Shown piece after piece: positions 56,349 through 64,000 of a stretch of 64,000 nt of DNA. Numbering within the stretch: the first letter of the stretch is position 1; each line of letters begins with the position of its first letter. Made by a program: the position numbers and the translations under genes. This DNA comes from Azolla caroliniana (taxonomy: Eukaryota; Polypodiophyta). Under the pieces are notes generated by a model. The model was not told where the DNA came from. It ran no database searches and saw nothing but the letters and a program-made list of their open reading frames with translations. The stretch is from the NCBI GenBank assembly GCA_043228905.1, contig JBHGNT010000022.1, forward strand, positions 5,022,001 through 5,086,000, given 5' to 3'.

Positions 56349-58797
56349 TGCTACACTCTGTAAACAGTTACACCAAATAATACTATACAAAATAATGACA
56401 ACACACACTTCGCCTATTTGCCCTAGGTCATATTTATACTAATATGACTTTCAGGATATTTACAAATATAGCCCCTGTGGGCTCTCTGGAACATATTTAC
56501 ATATATGTCCCTTCATCTGGTGAGAGGTTCTCACCGGGCTTGCAACATCCGGTTCTCACCTGGCCTTCATCATCCGGTTCTCACTGGGCCTTCGTCATCC
56601 CATCCGGAGGGACCGGAATCCTAACAAACCCCCATTCTACTCCGTGTGGATCTTCGTCAGCACGAACTCTCGTTCTTCCACTCGCTCCCGAATCCAGTGG
56701 TACCTCCGTTGGATGTGCTTCGTCCTGGAATGATACACTACGTTCTTTGCAAGGTGGATGGCACTTTGATTGTCGCAATAGAGCCAGTATTCCTCTTGCC
56801 GAATCCCTAGCTCTTCGATGAAGTCCTTCATCTATAGTATTTCCTTGCCGGCTTCCACGGCCGCCATGTACTCCGCCTCCGTGGTTGACAACGCAACCGT
56901 CTTCTACAATCTCGACTGCCACGAAACAACTCCCCCTGCATATGTCATAACATATCCCGATGTTGACCGGCTGGTATCCGCATCAACCGACATATCCGAA
57001 TCGGTGAAACCGTCAAGTTGTGGTTTACCAGAGCCGAATCAGAGACACATACTTGAGGTGCCTTTCAAGTACCAAAGTATCCATTTTACCGCATTCCAGT
57101 GCTCCTAGTCAGGATTGCTCATAAACCGACTCACCACTCTGACTGTGTATCCGATATCCGGTCGGGTACACACCATTGCGTACATTAAACTCCCGACGGT
57201 AGAGGCATATGGTATCTTCATCATATTCGCCTTCTCTACCTTCGTCTTCAGGCTTTGCTTACCGGATAGCTTGCAGTTTGCCGGAAGTGTCGATCCGACC
57301 GGTTTCGCGTCCGACATGTTGAACCGCTGAAGCACCTTTGTCACGTACTTTTCCTGTGACAGCCACAATTGCTTTGTTGACCAGTCCTGGATGATATGCA
57401 TCCCCAATATCTGTCTTGCTGGACCCAAGTCTTTAATTGAAAAGGTCCAGTTCAAGGCCTTCTTCAGCATCTGTATCTTGACTTGGTCTCATCCGACGAT
57501 CAACATGTCGTCCACGTACAGGAGGAGTATCAGGAAGTCTCCATCTTCAAACTTCTTCACAAACATGCAATGATTGGCCTGCGTCTTATGGTATCCTTGA
57601 TTCGTCATGAAGGAGTCGAACTTCTGGTACCATTGCCGTGGAGCCTGCTTCAAACCGTAGAGGCTCTTTTTCAACCGGCAAACCAGGTGCTCCTTCCCTT
57701 TCTACACAAATCCCTTCGGCGGCTGCATGCATATCTCCTCTTTGAGGTCGCCGTGGAGGAACGCCGTCTTCACGTCTAACTGCTCTACCTCGAGGTCCAT
57801 GCTTGCCACTATACTTAGCACCGTCCGGATGGAAGTCATCTTTACTACCGCGGCAAATATCTCATCCAAGTGTACGCCCTTCTTTTGTTGGAACCCCTTC
57901 ACCACGATCCTGGCTTTGTATCTTGGGGGGTTACCGGCATCTCCTGGTTTCAGCTTGTACACCCACTTGTTCTGGAGTGCCCTCTTTCCTTTCGACAACT
58001 CCACCAATTCATACGTGTGGTTCTCATGCAGGGAATCCATCTCGTCCTACATGGCACTCAACCACTTGTGGCTATGGGTGTCATCCTTCACTTCTTCGAA
58101 GCTTTCTAGCTCCACCTCATTGGTCAGCAACACATGCTCTGCATCCGGAAATCTCCGAGAGGCCCTTCTCTCTGCAACGGGCTTCTCTATTTGTTCTTCA
58201 TCCGAATCTGATTCGGGGTCTTGGCCGGTTCCGGTTTTAGCTTCCTCTACTTCTTCTTTTGCTGGTTCCGTATCCTCACCGTAACCAACCGGTTCCTCAA
58301 GTGTCAACCGGATCTTAGCCGGGTAGGTCCGAATCTCATCGAACCGATCCTTACTGGTTGACTCAGAGTTCATTATCTTCTTCTGCGACTCCCAGTCGGC
58401 AAGGGTCTTGTCCTCCATGAAGATAATATCTTGACTCCGGAAAACCTTCTTGTCGATGAGATCCCACAGTCGGTAGCCGAACTCATCATCGCCGTATCCG
58501 AGGAATATGCAAGGCCGGGACATTGGATCCAACTTTGCTCTCCAGTCCTTTGCAACATACACGTAAGCGAGACACCCGAACACCTTCAGATGCCAATAAG
58601 ACACTTCCTTACCGATCCACACTCTGTGCGGCATGTCTCCGTCCAAGGGTACTGAGGGTGATCTGTTTATCACGTACGTCGTTGTCGCCAACGCCTCAGC
58701 CCAAAACGTCTTGGGTAACCTTGCATGTGCTCGCATACTCCGGACCTTCTCCATTATGGTCTGGTTCATCCTCTCGGCCAGCCCGTTAAGTAGTGCC
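56036..58797 (-). mobile_element. Copia E, 5'-truncated
   Basis: The 3' LTR is 56036-56626 (591 bp, TGTTAGGATTCC...CGTCA on the minus strand). The polypurine-rich GAATGGGGGT lies at about 56629-56638. Pol runs from RNase H back to the integrase C-terminus, then is cut at about 58797. The family differs from Copia A-D. It inserted into Copia D. The 5' LTR, gag and integrase core are absent. Confidence 0.85.
56627..58797 (-). pseudogene. Copia E integrase end, RT and RNase H
   Basis: 58799-58047: G-L-A-E-R-M-N-Q-T-I and F-W-A-E-A-L (integrase end), V-F-G-C-L-A-Y-V-Y-V and F-L-G-Y-G-D-D-E-F-G-Y-R-L. 58040-57702: RT start with N-K-W-V-Y-K-L-K and Q-L-D-V-K-T-A-F-L-H-G-D-L. 57674-57489: [11 protein letters not shown] and the catalytic L-Y-V-D-D-M. 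57470-57105: RT end, T-R-P-D-I-G-Y. 56831-56637: RNase [17 protein letters not shown] codons separate each piece, so it is dead although long parts are well kept. Confidence 0.9.
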
Positions 58798-59278
58798 ATT
58801 CAAGGGAATTGAGACATCCAAATTCTCAAAAAATATCAAGACTATGCTGATGTTTTCGACAAAGTCAAAGCTAGTGTTCTTCCAAAGCATTGGCCGTACG
58901 ATTGTGCTATTGATCTCCAACCAAGAAAAGAGCCACCACGGGGTCTGATTTACAATTTATCACCCACTGAGCTTGAGGTTCTTCGAGAATACATCGAGGA
59001 AAATCTTGCACATGGGTTTACTCAACATTCAAAGTCTCTAGGTGGTGCTCCTATCTTTTTTGCAAAGAAAAAGGATGACTCCCTTCGTTTGGTCGTGGAC
59101 TATCGAGGCTTAAATAAAGTCAGCATAAGGAATAGGTATGCTCTACCTTTAATCTCAAGTCTCTTCGAACGCATTGGTGGGGCAAAGCATTTTACCAAAA
59201 TTGATCTAAGGGGTGCATATAATCTTGTTTGAATTTGACTGGGAGATGAGTGGAAAATTGCATTTCGTACTCAGTGTA
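58798..59278 (+). pseudogene. Ty3/gypsy reverse transcriptase fragment
   Basis: Plus-strand frame: A-D-V-F-D-K-V and L-P-K-H-W-P-Y-D-C-A-I-D-L, then P-I-F-F-A-K-K-K-D-D-S-L-R-L-V-V-D-Y-R-G-L-N (about 59045-59115), I-G-G-A-K-H-F-T-K-I-D-L-R-G-A-Y, and E-W-K-I-A-F-R-T-Q. It is cut by the Copia F LTR at 59279, before the Y-x-D-D site. Two TGA codons and a Leu stand where V-R-I-R-P-G-D is expected. This is classic chromovirus-like RT text, distinct from Gypsy 1. Confidence 0.85.
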
Positions 59279-59694
59279 TGTTGGCATAAAAGGCCAACTC
59301 CTTCCACCTTGTATCCATCCGAGTGTGAACTTGACAATAAGTTAGGGCTTAGTATATAAGAGAATACCTAACATTGTAATGGATGACGAAGAAAGACGAT
59401 TGTAATCCTTGAGAGAGAAAAACGCATTGTGCAGAAATAAGAAGCTTTCCATTAAAGCTTGCAATTGTGTAAGTCTATATCTGCCTTCTCTATCTTTTGT
59501 GTATGTTGTTTGTTGTTCATAACCATAAGATCCAAACACACACTTCCGCATAACTATCGACATTCACCAACAAGTGGTATCAGAGTTGTGTTCTGCTGTG
59601 TGGCGGCAACAGATAACAGAAGAAGAAGCTGAAAGAAAAGACCAGGTCAGAAACATCAAATCCATAGAAAGAATATGGCTTCAACATTTGGAAT

Positions 59695-60444
59695 AGGAGT
59701 TGAAATTAGAAAGTTCGACGGCAAAAACTTTGCCCTGTGGAAAGAGATGATGCAGGATGTGCGGATTATCCGAAGATAGGTCAAAGCCATTCAACATAAT
59801 GAAAAGCCTGCTTCGATGACAACATAAGAGTGGAGATCAATGGACGAAATAGCATGCTCCACCATCCGAATGCATCTTGCTCAAAACGTCTATTTCAGCA
59901 TGGCAGAAGAGACGACAACGTTCTCATTGTGGGAGAAATTACAAGCCGTATATGAGAAGAAGTCTTCATCTTCAAAACTTATCTTGATCAAACAACTGTT
60001 CAACATGAAGATGAAAGAGACCGATCCGGCAACCTTCCACATCAACACCTTCAGCCGAGTGTTGTCAGAGCTCTCGTCCCAAGGGATCAACTTCAAAGAA
60101 GAAGTGAAAGCCTTTGCCCTCCTATTGATCTTGCCGGCGAGTTGGGAGGTATTCTGTACGACATACGCCAATAGCCGAACGATCCTGAATTTGGATGAAA
60201 CAACCGGCCAAGTCCTCAAAGAAGACATTAGGCAAAAATCGATGGGACTAACCATCGATGAGTCGGCAGAAGCCCATCACTCGACCGAGTAGTTCAACCG
60301 ACAGAGTCGAACGAAAGAACAAGCTGACAGAATCAGTTGACGCTACAATCAATCGAAAACAAGGGGTCACTGACAGTGGTCGAAGTCGAGAACGGGCCGA
60401 ACAAGTGAGTACTGCACACACTGCAGGAAAGCTGGCCACAACGT
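59695..60444 (+). pseudogene. Copia F gag
   Basis: Starts M-A-S-T-F and gives F-D-G-K-N-F-A-L-W-K-E-M-M-Q-D. Stops stand at about 59777 and 59826, then it is open at 59840-60292: Y-F-S-M-A-E-E-T-T-T-F-S-L-W-E-K-L, L-F-N-M-K-M-K-E, and L-L-I-L-P-A-S-W-E. The CCHC zinc knuckle starts in another frame (Y-C-T-H-C-R-K-A-G-H-N, 60409-60441). It is completed only after the solo LTR (V-S-D-C-W, about 61471-61487). Confidence 0.85.
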
Positions 60445-61468
60445 TGTGAAGATTTTCGGCAATAGTGTGAAAATCCCATAAAACGTACGAAATCGAGTAT
60501 GAATCACATAGTACAATAATTGTGAAGATAACATTTTAAATAAATTTAATATCTAAGTACAAAATGATGGAGGTTTCGAATGCACTTTATTACACGAGAA
60601 ACGAACAACTAAATGTCAAGATATGAGGGTATAAAGTTTGTGAAAGGAAAAGAGAAAATTGTGAGATATCCCACATAGGCATGACAAATACGGCTCTCAT
60701 CATATATAAGGTGGAGCAAAAGATATTATCTTTGTGTCTATGTGTGGAGCATAGAAAAGGGTTTTGGCCAACCAAAACCGGACCGGCGATGGAGCCAGTG
60801 AGACACCGGCATCCGACGACAATCCGGCGAGGGCATCCGGCGAGGCACCGGTAACCGACGACATCCGACGAACCGGCGTCCGACGACTAGATAAATAAAT
60901 ATATAAATATATATACATATATACCATATACAAGGAGGGCAAGGAAGGATTCGAACCTTGCACCTCCAAGTTAGGAATCAATTGGCTTACCATTAAGCCA
61001 TGCTATTTAGTTGAAATTATATTTCTATCATTGTACTTTTACATGTAAATTCTCATACATGAGAGCTAAAATGAGTGACATGGTTATCATGCACCACATG
61101 TAATACATAAGCGCCAAATGGCAAACATGCAATTTATGCATGTCTTGTACCCTCACATGCATCATATGCATGAGAGCATCTATAAAAGAAGGAAGGGGGA
61201 GGAGAAAAAACACGTTTTTTTTTTATGAAAATTAAGAGGAAGAAATTCGTTATCAAATTGATCGTGTAACTTGTTTCTTAAATCTAAAATTAAAAGTTCA
61301 ATCAATCTCTCTCAATCGTGTAATCTCAACTTCTCTCTTTCCCAATCTATCTTAAGTACTTTCTCGCTAAAGCTTGCGCCAAAGCTTGTACCGACTTTGA
61401 ATCCTTCCGGTCCAGAACCCCGACGGTTCCGCCTCACGATCCGCGCGTAGTTACGGATCTTCACGACA
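60445..61468 (+). repeat. Solo LTR (Gypsy-like, 1024 bp) in Copia F gag
   Basis: TG...CA ends (TGTGAAG...CTTCACGACA) with the 4 bp duplication ACGT (60441-60444 and 61469-61472). The ACGACA terminus and 4 bp duplication match Gypsy 1 habits. It also carries an antisense tRNA-like module at the place equivalent to that of the Gypsy 1 LTR. No internal Gypsy sequence is attached, as expected after LTR-LTR recombination. Confidence 0.85.
60934..61005 (-). other. tRNA-like module, antisense in solo LTR
   Basis: On the minus strand: A box TGGCTTAATGG (61000-60990), a D-stem GGCTT/AAGCC, an anticodon-arm-like spacer, TGGAGGTGCA, and a perfect B box GGTTCGAATCC (60957-60947) inside a 4 bp T-stem. 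No acceptor stem can be drawn, so it is not a full tRNA gene. Confidence 0.75.
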
Positions 61469-61472
61469 ACGT

Positions 61473-62748
61473 TTCCGACTGCTGGTCAATAAAATGAAAA
61501 GAGAGTGGTTGGCGATCCGAGCGGAATTGGGGACGTTCCGACTCGGACCACTCCCCAGTCGGCAACCAAATCAATGTTGCCAACACCCGATCCGGAGAAA
61601 TCCTCTCCCTAGAGGATTCAATGAACGGAGAAGTCCTCTACAATGCACAAGTTGCACACACGTGGCTACTAAAATCTAGTGCCACATTTCACATGACCCC
61701 CAACGTTGAATGGTTCTCAAACTATTCAACCGACGCCAGCGACACAGTTCGACTGGGAAACGGGCAAGAGTGCAAGATAGTCGGAACCAGGGAGGTTCCC
61801 ATCAAATTGCCAAATGGCAACACAATAACCCTGCACCAAGTTCGGCATGTACCCGATCTAAAGAGGAGTCTGGTCTCCATCGGCATGTTAGCCGAAGATG
61901 GGTATCGAACGACTCTACAAGAGTCGACATGGGTGATCAGCCGAGGAAACCTCAAAATTGGCCGTGAACGTAGCCGAGAAAACCGACCCGAACTTATGGC
62001 ATGGACGACTTGGCGACATGTCTCAAGCTGGACTTGATCGGCTGATGTCGGTCGACTACATTCCAAAACTCCAAGCAAAGACGGACTTTTGCGAGCATTG
62101 TCGATATGGGAAACAGACCCGAAGTCCGCACTCTCTCCACTACGAGATGGTACGACAACCCCTAGAGCTCGTCCACACAGACATATGTGGGCCCATGCTA
62201 GAGCGATCACTAGGAGGCTCCCGGTACTTCATCACATTCGTAGATGACTGTACACGGAAAGTTTGGGCATACTCCATCAAGTCCAAAGATGAAGCACTCG
62301 AGTTCTTCACTCGATGGATATCTGAAGTGGAGAACCGGTCGGGATACAGAGTGAAGACACTCCAATCCAACAACGAAGGTGAGTACACCTCCAAAACCTT
62401 CAAACAATACCTATTCGAAAAAGGGATTCGACACCAAAAGACCATTCCCTATACACCCATGCAAAATGGAGTGACAGAATGGATCAATAGGATGATCCAG
62501 GAGAGGGTGACGACAATGCTCCAACAAGCCGGACTGAAGCTGGAATTTTGGGCTGAGGCGTTGTAGACGACAGTGTACCTGATAAATCTGGCGCCATCAA
62601 GAGCAATCAGGCTCGAAGTGCCATAGGCACTATGGTCAGGCAAACAACCGACCTACAATAGGCTCTGTATATTCAGATGCGAAGCCTATGCGTTCATCCC
62701 TAGGGACAAAAGGATGAATTTGGCACCCCATGCAACAAAGTGCATATT
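61473..62748 (+). pseudogene. Copia F protease and integrase
   Basis: The end of the zinc knuckle leads to a protease core reading L-K-S-S-A-T-F-H-M-T (about 61669-61698). The catalytic D-S-G is thus K-S-S. Next come H-V-P-D-L-K-R-S-L-V-S-I-G-M-L and a frame change near 61960. Integrase then has W-H-G-R-L-G-D-M, C-E-H-C-R-Y-G-K-Q-T, H-T-D-I-C-G-P, F-V-D-D-C-T-R-K, P-Y-T-P-M-Q-N-G-V-T-E, stopped at TAG 62563. The text runs on to A-T-K-C-I-F-L and ends abruptly at about 62748. Confidence 0.85.
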
Positions 62749-64000
62749 TTTACCAAAAGTTCTTCTTGAAAAATGGATTAATATGGAGGGAGCCGAAAAG
62801 ACCGGATGGCATACCGCTTCGGGTAGTCGGGACGAAAGAGCAACTCGATGTAGTTTCATGAATCCGATTGGGCTGGACATTGAGGAAGATGGGCAACTTT
62901 TGTGAAAATCAAACAAAAATATTGGTGGAAGAATATGTACAAAGATATAGCGGAGTTCACGGAAAGCTGCGAGAAGTGTCAAATCTACTCCGGAGTTCGA
63001 CACCGAGATGAGTTACATTCGACATTCTCACCGACAATCAACTTCAAATGGATGGTCTACATTGTAGCCATGCCAACCGGGATAGGACAAAAGAAGTACT
63101 TGGTGTTAGCTCGGGAAGATCTCACAAACCAAGCAGAAGGTCGGGTGATACGAAGGAAAACGTGTTCTGCGGTATGCCAATTTCTTTTGGAGGAGGTGTT
63201 TTGTAGGTACGGGTGCGTAGGACAAGTGATTGCGGATCGGGGGGACCTCGACTTTGATAAAGCTAAGGAATTCTTCACCAAACATGGAGTTTGGTTAACA
63301 CTAACATCGACATACAATCCGGAAGCCAACGGGAAGATCAAACAAGGACATAGTCCAATCGTCAAAGCACTTGCAAAAGCATGCGACGGAAGGGTGAAGG
63401 ATTGGCCACAGATGCTCCCGTATGCACTATGGGCGGATCGAACAACGCATAGTTCCGTGACCGGTTTTATGCTAGCCGAACTCATGACCGGACAAGCACC
63501 GGTAATGCGGACGGAAACCGCAATTGCGACATGGATAGTCTTGCCATGGAAGGAAGAGATGAGCCAAGAAGAACTACTAGCGGTCCGGGTATGACAACTG
63601 GAGGGAAGACCGGAAGACATAGCGGAAGCAACATGCCGACAACAAGAAGCACAATTCCAGAACAAAAGCCGATTCGACACAAAGCATTGACTATGACCGC
63701 AAAAGATTGAAGAAGGAGATTGGATGGTTGTCTATGATAGTAGTCTAGATCATCAATATACAACGATACGGAAATTCGCGAAAAGGTGGTTCGGGCCATA
63801 CGATGTTCGGAAAGTTTTTGACAACGGAACTTACCGACTAAGTGAGTTGGATGGAACAATACTACGGGTGCCTATCGCGGGGAAACATGTGAAGATTTTA
63901 GAGAAGCGGACTGACGGTGAGCTTTATGTAAGCTTAGACAAGACCGACAACAAGGAGCAATCGGACAAAGCTCAAGGTGATGCAGAAAGCAAAGAAAGTG
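62749..64000 (+). mobile_element. Gypsy 2 fragment (Gypsy 1 family), continues past window
   Basis: Plus-strand copy of the Gypsy 1 integrase region. It begins at the R-K-K-R-Q-V-Q-K-F-F-L-E area. It has a deletion and frameshift in the zinc domain (62800-62900), a long frame at 62902-63594, and further stops at about 63594 and 63688. The GPY-like module and acidic tail continue to the right edge. It is adjoined on the left by truncated Copia F. Confidence 0.9.
62902..63594 (+). pseudogene. Gypsy 2 integrase
   Basis: About 230 codons closely matching Gypsy 1 (W-W-K-N-M-Y-K-D, C-E-K-C-Q-I-Y-S-G-V-R-H-R-D-E-L). Of the catalytic triad, the first Asp is Tyr (M-V-Y-I-V instead of M-V-D-I-V) and the Glu is Lys (A-N-G-K-I-K instead of A-N-G-K-I-E). 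The middle Asp (I-A-D-R-G) is kept. The upstream zinc-domain His pair is destroyed. Confidence 0.88.

Larger units (their letters stand above)
59279..62748 (+). mobile_element. Copia F, 3'-truncated, with nested solo LTR
   Basis: The 5' LTR is 59279-59572 (294 bp, TGTTGG...CCAACA), with the PBS TGGTATCAGAG directly after at about 59575. Gag is 59695-60440, interrupted by a solo LTR (60445-61468), then protease and integrase to 62748, where Gypsy 2 text begins. RT, RNase H and the 3' LTR are absent. It inserted into the Gypsy RT fragment on its left. Confidence 0.87.

Overview
This is nuclear DNA of a land plant. Three host genes with spliced plant-type structure can be recognised: exon 1 of a NIPA-type magnesium transporter at the left edge (minus strand), a UBC22-type ubiquitin-conjugating enzyme E2 at 36.9-39.9 kb (minus), and a purple acid phosphatase at 44.9-48.8 kb (plus, seven exons). 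A diverged piece of plant mitochondrial 26S rRNA lies at 50.3 kb. The amount of nested Copia and Gypsy DNA, and a Gypsy lineage with an FLDD reverse transcriptase and a DHG protease, would suit a large seed-free plant genome (fern, lycophyte or similar). That last point is only a guess.

Left part (1.2-24.5 kb): this reads as one old MULE/FAR1-like DNA transposon on the minus strand with a SWIM zinc-finger transposase. It has been split by later insertions. Copia A (3368-9470, plus, target duplication AAGAT) lies in the transposase. Copia B (11081-24332, minus, duplication ATTGT) lies in its 5' repeats. Gypsy 1 (13422-20741, minus, duplication GCGT) lies inside the reverse transcriptase gene of Copia B. 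Gypsy 1 is the youngest and has two long open frames (gag-protease and RT-RNase H-integrase) in a -1 relation at a TTT-TAA stop.

Middle part (24.5-36.8 kb): a 133-138 bp tandem repeat, a Copia H 3' end, a PPR pseudogene, a degraded LTR, the rearranged Copia C, and a second MULE copy. The second MULE copy carries a complete SINE with a 12 bp target duplication. From 33.6 to 36.8 kb no gene was found.

Host gene part (36.8-50.5 kb): the E2 gene has clean splice sites but a 1 bp insertion in exon 5. A second complete SINE of 185 bp lies upstream of it. A Gypsy gag relic and about 350 bp of (AAAT)n sit just upstream of the phosphatase. The phosphatase encodes 407 residues with all metal-ligand motifs and an N-terminal membrane anchor. 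The mitochondrial rRNA fragment follows.

Right part (51-64 kb): a chain of broken elements. In order these are an unidentified coiled-coil pseudogene, Copia G, Copia D, Copia E, a Gypsy RT fragment, Copia F with a solo LTR inserted exactly in its zinc-knuckle codons, and a second copy of the Gypsy 1 family running off the right edge. A recurring and unexpected theme is tRNA-like Pol III promoter modules. They occur in both SINEs and also, antisense, at equivalent places inside two different Gypsy-type LTRs.
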